DNA from: Ahaetulla prasina
Lineage: Eukaryota > Chordata > Lepidosauria > Squamata > Colubridae
Assembly: GCF_028640845.1 (NCBI RefSeq)
Contig: NC_080540.1
Coordinates: forward strand, 169,017,752-169,081,751
Reading direction: 5' to 3'
Length of the DNA: 64,000 nucleotides
Shown here: positions 34,450 through 46,439 of the stretch, in pieces
Layout: every line of letters begins with the position of its first letter
How positions within the stretch are numbered: the first letter of the stretch is position 1
The notes under the pieces: generated by a model
Told to the model about the DNA's origin: nothing
Seen by the model: the letters and a program-made list of their open reading frames with translations, nothing else
The model's database searches: none
Program-made: the position numbers and the translations under genes

Positions 34450-36280
34450 GTCGGGCACGTACTAAGCCCCCACTGGACGCTATGGAAGTAGACTCTGGGC
34501 CCCTCGGCATCTGATTCTGGACACACGGATATGGTTGGGGAACCAGTCGGACGGGCTCCAGGCGCATGCGCTGGTGGACTCAGGGCCACAACAAACTTTA
34601 TGGACCAGGCCTTTGTGACCCAGTTTGCGGTCCCGTGGTTCCGTGGACCCTCCGATGCGGTAGAGACAATTGATGGACGAGAACTGGTGTCCGCCCCATT
34701 AAATTCGCCACCCAGCCTTTGCGCCTGGCTATTGGGGACCATGAGGAGGCGATCCAGTTTTATGTCACGGCGGACCTTCATTTTCCTTGGTCCTTGGGTT
34801 GGCCTGGCTTCGGACCCACGATCCTCAGGTGGCCTGGTCGCGAACGCCATCTCTTTCCCGAGTCTGCAGTGCGTCGATCACATCCGCCACACCTGTGCCG
34901 GCCAGAACGCCCCACCGCTGCCATCACCTTGCCTCCTGAGCTGACGGACTTCGCCGACGTGTTCAGCGAGAAGGAGGCGGACCGACTACCCCGCATCGGC
35001 CCTACGATTGCCCGTGGACCTTCTGCCCAACGCACCACTGCCTGTGGGACGCCTGTATTCCATGTCGGAGCCCGAGTTGGCCGCCTCAGGGACTTCCTGG
35101 ACAAAAACCTGGCCCGAGGGTTCATCCGCCTTCAAAGTCCCTCTCGGCCCCGGTCCTCTTTGTGAAGAAGAAGACAGGGACTTGCGCCTATGCTGTGATT
35201 ACCGCCGGCTAAACGCCATTACGGTGCGGAATCGCTACCCCCGCCGCCATCCCGGAGCTACTGGAAAGGTTGCGGAGGCCACGATCTTCACCAAGCTCGA
35301 TCTCCGGGGCCTACAACCTGGTGCGGATACGAGAAGGAGACGAATGGAAGACGGCATTCGCACCCGATACGGACACTACGAATACACTGTCATGCCATTT
35401 GGGTTGACCAATGCTCCCGCCGTTTTCAGCACTTCATGAACGACGTGTTCCGAGACATGTTGGATCGGTTCGTGGTTATCTACCTGACGACATCCTGATT
35501 TACTCCCGGTCCAGGAAAGCCACCTTCGACACGCCAGTCTGGTTCTGCAACGCTATGGAGCAACAACTCAATGCGAAGCTGGAGAAATGCGTCTTCTTCC
35601 GGACTTCCATAGAATTCCTCGGCATATCATCTCGCCCGAGGGCATAGCCATGGACCCATGTAAAGTAGAAGCTTTGTGTAGCTGGGAAGCCCTCGCCGGG
35701 TGAAGGATGTTCAGCGCCTACTGGGCTTCGCCAACTACTACCGGACCTTCATCCCGGCTTCGCCACACTGACAGCTCCACTTACCCAGCTCCTCAGGAAG
35801 AAGGTTGCATTCCGTGGGGTCCCCGCAGCAAGAAGCATTCACAGCCCTCAAGAAAGCCTTCGTCACGGAACCCGTCCTGAGGCATCCCGACCCGCCCGCC
35901 TTTTGTGGTGGAAACGGACGCCCAATGTGGCTCTGGGAGCGGTGCTGCTACAGGCTCCGGCGAATGGTGGCACACTTTTCCCTGCGCTTACTACTCCCGG
36001 AAACTCAACCTTCCGAGCGCAACTACACTATCTGGGAAAAAGAGTTGCTGGCTATCAAGGCTGCATTCGAGGCTTGGCGACACCATCTGGAGGGGGCCCG
36101 ACATCAGGTGGAGGTCCGAACGGACCATCGGAATCTCGAGCACCTCACCACAGCTCGGAAGTTAAACCAGCGGCAGATCCGTGGTCGTTGTTTTGCCCGG
36201 TTCAACTTCCGCGTGACCTACATTCCCAGCGGTCACAACCGGAGGGCGGATGCCCTGTCCCGCAAGCCAGAGTACCTCTG
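34450..36280 (+). pseudogene. Chromovirus pol, protease-RT-RNase H part (many frameshifts)
   Basis: A protease-like stretch (ALVDSGA type, near 34565-34590) is only weakly visible. RT blocks are clear but scattered over frames: [18 protein letters not shown] near 35190-35240, then FTKLDL, then [18 protein letters not shown] near 35370-35420. The catalytic strand is broken by a shift at about 35480-35500 (VVIYL in one frame, DDILIYSR in another). RNase H follows near 35890-36250 (ETQPSERNYTIWEKELLAIK, DHRNLEHL, GHNRRADALSRKPEY). Most breaks are single-base losses, often in homopolymers. Confidence 0.82.
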
Positions 36281-37770
36281 CGCCAAGGACCCCCTTCCTC
36301 CACGGACAGTGCTGCCGGCAGAAGCCTTGGCCGCAGCACGGGAGCCAGTGGACTTGCGGGCCCAGGTGCGAGGCGCAGCGCCAGGACGCCTGGTCGCAGC
36401 AAAGGAGAGCGGAGGTGGGCCCCCGGCCTCTTTGGACCTTGGAGGAGGACTTACTCAAGTTTCGGGGGCGATTATATGTGCCCACAGGACCACTCCGAGC
36501 CCTCGTCATGACCCAGTGCCACGACAACCCTGCAGCAGGACATTTTGGGTTCTTCAAGACCCTCCACCTGGTGACACGGACCTTTTGGTGGCCCCGAGTG
36601 CGGCATGATATACATGCCTACGTGACATCCTGCGTACCGTGCCGGCAAGCCAAGACCGCCACGGGGGCCCCTCCCGGGCTCCTCCAGCCCTTGCCGACAC
36701 CCGACAGACCCTGGGGGGCGATCTCTATGGATTTCCTGACAGACCTGCCGCCGTCCTCTGGGTTCACCACGGTGCTGGTGGTGGTGGACATGCTCACCAA
36801 GATGGCACACTTCATCCCATGCCGCGGACTGCCCACAGCCGCAAAACGGCCCGTCTCTTTCTGCAGCACATCTTCCGCCTCCATGGTCTACCGGACAGGG
36901 TGGTTTCGGACCGCGGAGTTCAGTTCACAGCCCGCTTCTGGAAGAGCCTGATGGCCGCGTTGGAGGTGCAGGTATGTCTGTCGTCATCGCACCATCCGGA
37001 GACCGACGGGGGTACAGAGAAGGTCATCGGTATACTGGAACAGTATCTCCGTTGCTTCATCAACCAGCAACAGGACAACTGGGCCGACTACCTGTCCCTG
37101 GCGGAGTTTGCTTTTAACAACTCTCAGCACACCTCTACTCAGATGACCCCGTTCTTTGCCAATGTGGGGTACCATCCGCGGCTCTTCCCTCTGGCACCAC
37201 CGGACTCTCCTGTTCCCGAAACGCAGACCTTCCTGACGGAATTGCATGCGGTCCAACAGTTGGTACGTCAGCAGCTGAATCGGGCAAAGGAGGATTACAA
37301 ACGGTCCGCCGACCGCTCCCGACGGGCAACGCCCCCGCTGGCAGTTGGAGACCGGGTGTGGCTCTCCACCAAACACCTCCCGTCCGACCGCCCGGTAAAG
37401 AAGTTGGACCACCGATTCATCGGCCCGTTCCCTGTCGAGGCAGTCATCAACCCGGTAGCCTACCGACTGACCCTGCCACGATCCATGCGGATCCACCCCG
37501 TTTTTCACCGGTCCCTTCTGGTTCCTGAGGCCACACCGAGTCCCCTTCGGTGCCCAACAGCACCCGTCACTGTCGCCGAGGACGGATCGGAGGAATACGA
37601 AGTCCACAGCGTACGAGACTCCCGCTGGCTGAAGGTCGTTTCCAATATTTGATCGCGTGGAAGGGATACGGGACTGATTTCTCCTGGGTAGATGCCTCCG
37701 ACGCTCATGCCCCTGACCTGGTGCAGGCCTTCCATGAGCAGAACCCAGCCCGACCGCATCCCGATCGTCA
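36281..37770 (+). pseudogene. Chromovirus integrase with C-terminal chromodomain
   Basis: The zinc-binding region is visible (GHFGFFKTLHLVTRTFWWP, then SCVPCRQAK, 36530-36655). The catalytic core has ISMDFLTDLP (first Asp, 36720-36750), then VVSDRGVQFTARFWKSLMAA (second Asp) and HPETDGGTEKVIGILEQYL (Glu), giving D-D-E. The frame changes once near 36840. A GPY/F-like segment (RFIGPFPVEAVINPVAYRL) and HPVFHRSLLVP lead to a chromodomain split by a shift at about 37630-37650: EYEVHSVRDSRW, then YLIAWKGYGTDFSWVDA. The chromodomain places it in the chromovirus branch of Ty3/gypsy. Confidence 0.9.
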
Positions 37771-37800
37771 GCCCGGGGAAGGGCCCTGCGGTGAGGATAG

Positions 37801-38361
37801 TGTTGTGACCCAGGTTCCTGGACCCAGACTCCTGGACTCGGATGATTCAGAAAGTGAGGAGAAGACCTGGCCAGCCCTGCTTCTCTTGAGCCCTTCCTCC
37901 CTGGCACCCACTCAAAGGGATGGGGAGGGCCGGCACAGCCTGATTCCATGGAGCCTTCTTCTGATTTGGCAACGCCCAAGAACAGTTTTGAGCGATGCAA
38001 GGTCACGAGGACTTGATCGCGCGCAGCAGCGGAAGAGTTGGGACAAAGCCAAGTCATAATTGTCATGCAGTGACATCTGCAGAGACTATAAATAGGAGGC
38101 GGACTTCCTGGTTTTTGTCTTGGACAAAGTAATGAGTTGGCGCGAGCTAATGAATTGGCGAGCTAACTATTTCAATGGAGGAAAGAATATATTCGTGAGT
38201 AATTCTGGCCTTATCTATAATTTCCTCGTTATCTCCAGAAACTTGGCAGGCCCGTGGGTAGACGTGGCCAGGACATGTATCTATGTAAATAAAAGGGGAA
38301 AAAAAAGGAAGGCCTCTGACGGACTCTTTGCTGGGAGTATTGGGGGAAGGGAAACAGAACA
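37801..38361 (+). mobile_element. 3' LTR of Ty3/gypsy chromovirus
   Basis: 561 bp, TGTTGTGACCCAGG ... AACAGAACA, followed by the target duplication TAGAG. It is preceded by a purine-rich tract near 37776-37799. Relative to the 5' LTR I count roughly nine or ten one-base deletions in G, C or T runs, one loss of a CG dinucleotide, one longer A/G run and only a handful of substitutions, several of them clustered near 38008-38020. Confidence 0.96.
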
Positions 38362-38691
38362 TAGAGGTTGTAATCTTGTGGTCCCAAACATGCCCCTCTT
38401 TGCAATTTTTGTGGCTATGGCAGCTTTCTTTTCAAAGCATTGTACTTGTACACGTCAACTTAGGAAGCTGTGGCTTTGTCTGCCAACTGGAAAAAAAAAA
38501 AAAGCTTTTTTCCTCCCTGATGATCTCTTACAGACAGTGTCCTTTTATAGAAGGCTATCTCAGGATGTTATTTCAGTTGTCGTTCTCTGAAAATGATAGA
38601 TGGGAACATCAACAATGGGATGATCTGCTCTGCTAACTCTGACAGCAATGTCCATTGAATGTGGGGGTGGAAGTCCAGGGCAGTGCATATT

Positions 38692-38850
38692 CAGAGGTGG
38701 GATTTAGCCGGTTCTGTCCGGTTTGGGAAAACCGTGGGAGGCTCCACCCACCCGCCTGGATGTAATGTGCGAGCAAAGAGCATGTGCGGAAGGCCGTGCG
38801 CGCGCTCACATTTGCGAACCGATAGGGAGGGTAAGTGAATCCCACCTCTG
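38692..38850 (+). mobile_element. hAT MITE, 159 bp
   Basis: Ends CAGAGGTGGGATTTAGCCGG and GAATCCCACCTCTG, related to the MITEs at 56768 and 18111. Flanking GCATAT occurs on both sides, but a full 8-bp duplication is not clean. Confidence 0.8.
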
Positions 38851-41637
38851 CATATGATGCCCAGTTTTCTCCTGCAAGATCTTGGTGCCTTCCACAAGGT
38901 GCCTTTCACTGCCTAGGCCAGGGGTGTCCAACCCACAGCCAATAGGCCACATGCAGCTCTAGACTTTTCTCCCCCTATATTCCCCCCAAGCCCCCCTCCT
39001 CCCAATTTAATAAAGACCATTTGGTCCCACCTGTTGGTCTCCACTTGTCATCTTCTAGAGAGAAAGCTTCAGTAGTAAGCAATATATAGCATATATAGTG
39101 GTGGGGATTGTGTTTACTAAGAAAAATCCGCTGCTTCGGAACATGTTATTTTGGGAGCACCATTTAATGATAAAATGTATATCTTCACCCCATGGGTGCC
39201 ACATTGCTTAGAAGCTGGCCAGAAAGATGTAATGTTCTTAAAACAATCACCTTATCACCATCAGGGGAATTTTTTTTGGGGGGGGGAGTATTATTTAAAG
39301 AGAGAAAAACAAACACCATGTAGAACATTATCTGATAATCTAGAGAGTTGAAGAGCAGCCAAGCAGCCTTTATAGAACGTTAAAGTTTAACCATTTGCAG
39401 CGTAATACAGAATATTTACCTTTAAACAAGTCTGCACCCAAAACAATAAAAAAAAATATGTGTTTCGGCATAAATTTGTCCAGTTGGGTTGCATATCTTT
39501 TACCTACCTGTGTTGTTCAGGGGCTCAGAGTGTAGAGGTTCTTCCATTTTTTTTTTCCTACAACAGAAATAGCAACCAACGACTAAGACAATATGACTGG
39601 CTCAAAGTCATCCCAGTAAGCTTCCATAGCTGAGGATGGCTTTAAACTGGGTCTCCCCAGTGCCAGTCCAGTGCCTTAAGGCCTGATGTTGCTCTTCTTA
39701 AAACTGATGCATATATTTGAATATCCTTATCTGTCATGCAGTATAGTAGGCTGGACACCCAGAAAGGAGGGTGTACATTCCAGAGGAATAAGAAGGCAAA
39801 TCAACCCAAATATTTTGCATGAGAGAAAGAGGTTGGAGGCACCCCCTCCTTAATATTACAAGGGTACTTTTTCAAGAGGCAACTGGACTTCCTTGTTTGT
39901 CTTTGAAGACGTTTTGCTTCTCATCTAAGAAGCATCTTCAGCTCTGACTGGATGGTAGAAAATGGAAGGATTTTTATTCTTTGCAGACAACTGGTCATTT
40001 GTATTCTTTTAGAGAGTCGTTGAGGTCACTTGGAGGTTTATCTGGGTCCTCAGGGTCACCTGAGAAGTGCAAGTGGGTGTGGAGCCTTCTTGGAAATGCT
40101 GAGAGGAGCTGTGTTGTGGAGCTGTGCTTTCTGCAGGATGTTTTCTGCCCTATGTTCCTTCACTCTTGAACAGAGGCACAGGCGGTTGGGGATGAGTCTG
40201 TGTTGTCTGCAGCTCAAACTGAAGCGCTTCCTGTAGTCTGCAATTTTTCTGGAAATCCGTTCAAATTCCACACCGTCCCAAAGTGCATAGCTAAATGTCC
40301 TTTGGGACAAACCATGACCTGTATGACTGAGAATCTCCATAGACCCCACTCCTTAATAGTTCTCAGAGTATATGGTAGATGTAGATAGGAGACGGCTTCA
40401 TTTTGGCAAGATTCTGTCTGTAGGCATGGAACCATTAAGAACTCAGCTTGGAAGAATCACCACATGTCTTCCTTGGGTTTGGGGCCTGACATTATCAGTG
40501 TTTACAGATGACAGGCTGATTAGGTATTCCTCAGAGTAGTAATCTCAACACCACGTGAAAGACACCTGTTTGGGAAAGGTGTCTTAATAGATGATGACAT
40601 TTTTTTCTTGTTTCCCGTTATCGGGCACACAGCCCCTGCTGCTTTTACATCTAGTGATTTAATTCCTTTGGCATTTGAAGCTCAGTAGATGTTGAATAAT
40701 TTGGTGGCATGAGTGCTGTCTTTGTGTTGTTATTTAATGGTAATTGAATTTTCAAAGACAGCACACTATACCACGCATATTGAAAGTAAGTTTGCACAAT
40801 ATACTCTTCCCATCAAACTTAATGCCATCCCACCTAGTGCCCCTGTGGTTTATCTATACAGTAGTCACAAGCAAGCAACCATAAAATGAAACACAATCCT
40901 ATAGAGAGAGTACAAATTGTCTGTTCTAATCTAATAAAAGTCTAATCTAGCTTCTTGTTGGAAACCCATGCCGGTCTTTCTCTTTTCTGGTTTAAGGACA
41001 GGGTTCAAATTCCTGTGTGATACTCCTGTCTCAAATATGGTTTCTTATACTGTGATAAGGAGTTGCTTGACATTGTTATGGTTGGCAGAAACTGAAATAG
41101 CAGTGCTAATAGATTTTGGGCTGGAGATTTGAGGTGACTTTATACTAGTGCCCATGTTCAAAAATGTCTACAGAGCAAGCAGGGGGCAAGCAAAGTACAC
41201 GAGCCCCCTTTAAAGACCTTTTAGTGGTCTAGAGCAGACAGTAATTTAAATCTGAGATACATTTTACACCAAGATTATGCAGGCTTCAAAAGTGATTTGG
41301 AAAAATTAATTTGACTGTTGTGTCAGCACAGCCTTTTACACGTTGTTTTCCCGCAAAAGCCTGAGAAAAGATGCTCCTGCTTTAAGAATCTCTGCTTAAA
41401 GAGCCACTTAAGTGATTCATAGCACAAAGGTTACTTCAGGTTCCCCGAAGAAAGGCCAGCCGCTTTCAGGAAGACCTCGTAGGAGGCCTGGAAACATTCC
41501 TTTGAAATCATTTTTAAGGTCGGTCCAATCCTACTTTTTATCAACAAAATCTCTCTCAAGTTGAGATTTGCTCCTAAAGGCACCTTTGTGATCTTGACAA
41601 TCGCGTGCAAATGACTAGCCATTGCTATGTTCTAGGG
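38851..41637. other. Mostly unannotated; hAT end at 38917, possible Penelope-like remnant at 39840-40550
   Basis: CAGGGGTGTCCAACCCACAG at 38917 is a hAT terminus without a visible partner. The stretch GAAGACGTTTTGCTTCTCAT at 39907 and what follows resembles a widespread retroelement 3' region that I associate, without certainty, with Penelope-like elements. A short block at 40395-40500 (GGCAAGATTCTGTCTGTAGG ... GCCTGAC) resembles 53055-53130. No exon is supported. Confidence 0.35.
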
Positions 41638-41767
41638 CAGGGGTTTCCAACCTTGGCAACTTTAAGCCTGGCGGACTTCAACTCCCAGAATCCCCCAGCC
41701 AGGTGGCTGGGGGATTCTGGGAGTTGAAGTCCGCCAGGCTTAAAGTTGCCAAGGTTGGAGACCCCTG
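41638..41767 (+). mobile_element. Fold-back hAT MITE, 130 bp
   Basis: Almost perfect inverted repeat along its whole length: CAGGGGTTTCCAACCTTGGC versus GCCAAGGTTGGAGACCCCTG, meeting in CCAGCCAGGTGGCTGG. Flanks TTCTAGGG / TTCTAAGT match at 6 of 8. Confidence 0.93.
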
Positions 41768-42674
41768 TTCTAAGTTGTTTTTTCAACTACCCCTACAAAC
41801 CTAGATTTTTTTTCTTTGATAGACACCTGCCTCACCGCCATCCCAATATTAACCAGATTTAAGCCAGATCCTGCTGAGTTTTTTTTTTTTTGCAGTCAAA
41901 TAAGGCTGGGTAAGTGCTGCCACCTTCTGTGATTTTCTTTACATAGCACTAAAAAAAAAAAAAAAAGCACGAGCATCTCACCCACATTAAAATCTAGAAG
42001 GAGAAAAAGATGAAAATTCCGAATACCGCAGTCTTCAGCCCACTCAAAAAAACATTAAGCTCAATCTCTCGGGCTCTCAAAGTTTGCCTCCCGTTGACTG
42101 GGGTATCCTAGAGAGCATCTTTCATATTCCCTGCCCCAACATTTCACCCCCTTCCCCTTTCTGTCTATTTCTAGCTAAACCTCCCTCTTTCTGCTACTCT
42201 CTGCCTTTTTTGTAATCCAGTCACAGAAAAACTCCTGCTGCGTGGATGCGTTTTGTTTTCATTCTCCCTTCTACTCTATGGTGCCGCCCTTTCTCCAGCC
42301 AAGGGGTGAAATCTCTCCGAAATGAAAGTTTTTTTCAAGGACGGGGCGACCCCATTGCCTGTCATTAGCTCCCACTGTTGATACATCATCTGGCCCCAGA
42401 TTGATTTAGGCAAGGGAAAATTTAGATGGAAGCCTTATTCCCCACTGATGGTAAAAGGAAAGGTTGGGGAGGGGTGATGATTTCTCATTCAGCAGTTGAG
42501 GCCATGAAAAATTATTTTGGGGGCCCATCAGTGGATTATGAAACACGCTGAGCTGTCACTGAAAATGGCAGCCCCATTGCAAGGTTGATTTTTCCTGTAA
42601 CATGTAGCGCAGCTGATGTGATTGTTTTGTCATCGTCCTGCTGTGCTTCTGTTTCTCCAGAATGGAACATAAGG

Positions 42675-43405
42675 CAGTGGTGAAATCCAATTTTTTTTTT
42701 TACTACCGGTTCTGTGGGCATGGCTTGGTGGGCATGGCAGGGGAAGGCTACTGCAAAATCTCCATTCCTACCCCACTCCAGGGGAAGGATACTGCAAAAT
42801 CTCCATTCCTACCCCACTCCAGGGGAAGGCTACTGCAAAATCTCCATTCCTACCCCACTCCAGGGGAAGGCTACTGCAAAATCTCCATTCCTACCCCACT
42901 CCAGGGGAAGGATACTGCAAAATCTCCATTCCTACCCCACTCCAGGGGAAGGATACTGCAAAATCTCCATTCCCATCCCACTCCAGGGGAAGGATCCTGC
43001 AAAATCCCCATTCCCTCCCCACTCCGGGGGAAGGGTACTGCAAAATCTCCATTCCTACCACACTCCAGGGGAAGGATACTGCAAAATCTCCATTCCTACC
43101 ACACTCCAGGGGAAGGATACTGCAAAATCTCCATTCCCATCCCACTCCAGGGGAAGGATACTGCAAAATATCTATTCCCACCCAACTCCTGAGGGAAGGA
43201 TACTGCCAAATCCCCATTCCCTCCCCACTCCTGGGGAAAGGCTATTGCCAAATCCCCATTCCCTCCCCACTCCTGGGGAAAGGATATTGCAAAATCTCCA
43301 TTCCCATCCCACTCTGGGGCCAGCCAGAGGTGGTATTTGCCGGTTCTCCTAACTATTCAAAATTTCCACTGCCAGTTCTCCAGTACCTGCTGGATTTCAC
43401 CCCTG
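42675..43405 (+). mobile_element. hAT MITE with internally expanded 41-bp minisatellite
   Basis: Ends CAGTGGTGAAATCCAA and TGGATTTCACCCCTG. Flanks ACATAAGG / AAATAAGG match at 7 of 8. Between 42735 and 43310 the unit GGGGAAGGATACTGCAAAAT plus CCATTCC...CCACTCC is repeated about 14 times at 41-bp spacing. Sister MITEs carry only two units. Because 41 is not a multiple of 3 and units lack stops, long frames of repeated GYCKISIPTPLQGK appear; these are artefacts. Confidence 0.95.
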
Positions 43406-43469
43406 AAATAAGGCTTCCATAAGGAAATGCCTTGAACTGTTCTTTGTTTTTCAGCAGCACTCCCTAAAC

Positions 43470-43943
43470 CAGCGGTTCTCAACCTGTGGGTCACGACCCC
43501 ATTGGGGGTCGAATGACGATTTGCCAGGGGTCGCCTAAGACCATCGGAAATATGGGAAGTATACTTGCGAGTCGAAGAATCGCACTCCAATGGTTGACTC
43601 CACAAGCCAGCTGCAGGCTCTTCAAATTGCTAGCCGAATTCGGCTTCAGGTGCGATGAATTGAAAAAGAGAGAAATCTTTGCTCTGATTTCTCCCTCTCA
43701 AGCCAGCTGCAATCACTCCCAATCGCTAGCCTAATCTGGCTTCAGGCGCGATAAACTTAATAGGGGAGGAGTCTCCGCTTTAATGCCTCTGTCCTCAAGA
43801 CAATCGCAAGCAGTTCAGATTGCTAGCCAATACGGCTTCAAGCGCGATAAATTCAAAACGAAAATAATTTTATGGTTGGGGTCGCCACATCATGGGGAAT
43901 TGTATTAAAGGGGTCGCAGCATTATAAAGGTTGAGAACCACTG
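43470..43943 (+). mobile_element. SPIN-like hAT MITE, 474 bp
   Basis: Ends CAGCGGTTCTCAACCTGTGG and AAGGTTGAGAACCACTG, with subterminal GTCACGACCCCATTGGGGGT and GTATTAAAGGGGTCGCAGCA. I recognise these as the SPIN (Space Invaders) termini. Perfect 8-bp duplication CCCTAAAC (43462-43469 and 43944-43951). Non-autonomous, no transposase. Confidence 0.92.
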
Positions 43944-43951
43944 CCCTAAAC

Positions 43952-44816
43952 AGAGTCTCCAGTAGTGTTGGGCCATCCTGGCTGGGAATCCTGGGAACTG
44001 TAATACTCGTGCCTCTGAAGGATGCTGGATAAGGAAAGCTCTAAATTCAAAGAGGGGATTCAACGCAAAGCTTCTTGGTTTACTGGCTTCTTTTGTGTTG
44101 CTGTTAACAGGCTGTTTTTGTTTTGTCCCCAATAAGTGTGTGTGCACTTCCCATTTCCTTCAAAAGACACTCATGTGTTAATGATGTGCTCCTCTGGTTT
44201 CGGTGGAAAGATTAAGTGCTGTTTGTTGTTTTCCTGTCAGTGTCTTTCATGCATTACAATAGGACTGATTAATTGGAAGTGAAACATTACAGATGAAGCG
44301 CCTGGCTGAGCTTGATGGCCTGTTATTAACTAGCAGCACATGGAGAACTGGCCAGAACTATGTGACCTAACCTATCTTTTGCTTGGGCTAGGCTGTTGAT
44401 ATAAGCACTCTCTCTGCATAGAACAGGTAGGATCATTGTGTTACGAGAGGAATACAATCGGTGGAGCAAGTTGTAGGAGGGGCATTCAGATGAGAACCAA
44501 ATCTACTTTTGTTGTTCCCTTCTGAAAGAACTTCTATGGCTTGAAAAGTTGAAAACTGGAAGAAATACGTAACTAGAAGAAAGAGGGAATGAGAGCTTCT
44601 TTAAATGTGTGAGTAAAACAGATCCTATGTCAGGGTTCCAAGTAATACATCCCTAGCAAACAGAACTCCGAGGCAGGTAGATTCCTCAGAGAATAGGTTT
44701 ATTGTATATAACATATTGGCACATGCTGGTGAAAACCAACTCTGAATGTTCCCATGGTTTTCACCTAATTAAAAGTTTTTCCCCTTCCCCAAACAATCAG
44801 TCACATGGTCCAATCG
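43952..44816. other. Unannotated non-coding stretch
   Basis: No exon or named repeat recognised. Confidence 0.4.
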
Positions 44817-45080
44817 ACCAATTTTTTTACTACCGGTTCTGTGGATGTGGCTTGGTGGGCGTGGCAGGGGAAGCATACTGTAAAATCTCCCATTCCCACC
44901 GCACTCCAGGGGAAGGTTACTGAAAAATCCCCATTTCCTCCTGATCAGCTAGGACTCGGGAGGCAGAGAAAAGATGGGGACAGGGCCAGTCAGAATTTTT
45001 ACTACCGATTCTCCGAACTACTCAAAATTTCGACTACCGGTTCTTCAGAACTGGTCAGAACCTGCTGAAACCCACTTCTG
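44817..45080 (+). mobile_element. hAT MITE (GGTTCTGTGGGCGTGGC family), left end decayed
   Basis: TTTTTTTACTACCGGTTCTG, two GGGGAAG units, TACTACCGGTTCTTCAGAAC and the right end AAACCCACTTCTG. The left terminal repeat is not recognisable. Confidence 0.82.
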
Positions 45081-45574
45081 ATCCTGTCCTATTTGTTATA
45101 AGGGGTCTTGTTGACAGATAGGGTTGGCCCTTTGCAGGCCTTCTGACTTCCTTGTGTAGAAGCCATCTTCAAGGCAAGCTGCAGGCTTATTAGAACTGGT
45201 TGAATAAGATAAATGACTTCCTTTATATAAATATACAGAACTATCCATGTCAAACTGAAGAATTTTAGAAGATTCTTGAAAGGCTATCTTGTCCTGTCCC
45301 TGAAGATTAATGCGGAATAGGGCTGTGCTTTGGGATTTAAAGGTGAGAGGATGATTCTGGGGAAAAATGTATTTAGTTTCAAAGAGTTGTAGGCAAGAGC
45401 TAAAAGCACTTACTCACGTGCTCTGAAGTGCCTTTTAGCTTTTGAGACCAAAGCACTGCACAGCACTAATGCAGAACTTAAAATTCCTGCTTTGCTGTTA
45501 TACAACCAGCCAATCTCTATCTAAAGACCTTCAGGGAAAAGAGAGCATACCATCTCCAAGTCCATGTCTGTCAA
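45081..45574. other. Unannotated non-coding stretch
   Basis: No exon or named repeat recognised. Confidence 0.4.
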
Positions 45575-46300
45575 ATAGAATAGAATAGAATTTATTGGTC
45601 AAGTGTGATTGGACACACAAGGAATTTGTCTTGGTGCATATCCTCTCAGTGTACATAAAAGAAAAGATACGTTCATCAAGGTACAACATTTACAACACAA
45701 TTGATGGTCAATATATCAATATAAATCATAAGGATTGCCAGCAACAAAGTTACAGTCATACAGTCATAAGTGGAAAGAGATTGGTGATGGGAACGATGAG
45801 AAGATTAATAGTAGTGCAGATTCAGTAAATAATTTGACAGTGTTGATGGAATTATTTGTTTAGCAGAGTGATGGCCTTCGGGAAAAAACTGTTCTTGTGC
45901 CTAGTTGTTCTGGTGTGCAGTGCTCTATAGTGTCGTTTTGAGGGTAGGAGTTGAAACAGTTTATGTCCAGGATGTGAGGAGTCTGTAAATATTTTCACAG
46001 CCCTCTTCTTGATTTGTGCAGTATAGAGGTCTTCAATGGAAGGCAGGTTGGTAGCAATTATTTTTTCTGCATTTCTAATTATCCTCTGAAGTCTGTGTCT
46101 TTCTTGTTGGGTTGCAGAACCGAACCAGACAGTTATAGAGGTGCAAATGACAGACTCAATAATTCCTCTGTAGAACTGGATCAGTAGCTCCTTGGGCAGT
46201 TTGAGCTTTCTGAGTTGGTGCAGAAAGAACAGTCTTTGTTGTCCTTTTTTGATGATGTTTTTGATATTAACTGTCTATTTTAGATTTCGTGATATGATAG
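45575..46300 (-). mobile_element. L2-like LINE 3' end with (TTCTA)n tail
   Basis: The longest copy of the family seen at 19587. The + sense tail is AATAGAATAGAATAGAAT, then TTATTGGTCAAGTGTGATTG. Minus-strand coding remnants of the ORF2 C-terminus lie near 45880-46250. It is interrupted or rearranged near 46300. Confidence 0.8.
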
Positions 46301-46439
46301 AACTTTCCAAAGTTCTATCATATCAAACTTTGGCTTTCTAAAGTCTCCCCCGAGCTGAATTCTGCTTCCTGTCTTAACATTGAGTTGAAATCACTCCTAA
46401 TCTTTGCTTCCACCTTTGCTGTATAGTATAGCAGAAGAC

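Noticed and set aside
42662..43352. Overlapping open frames of 176 and 212 codons with repeated GYCKISIPTPLQGK
   Set aside because: They are translations of the 41-bp minisatellite inside a MITE. Absence of stops in the unit makes more than one frame open on both strands; there is no protein signal.
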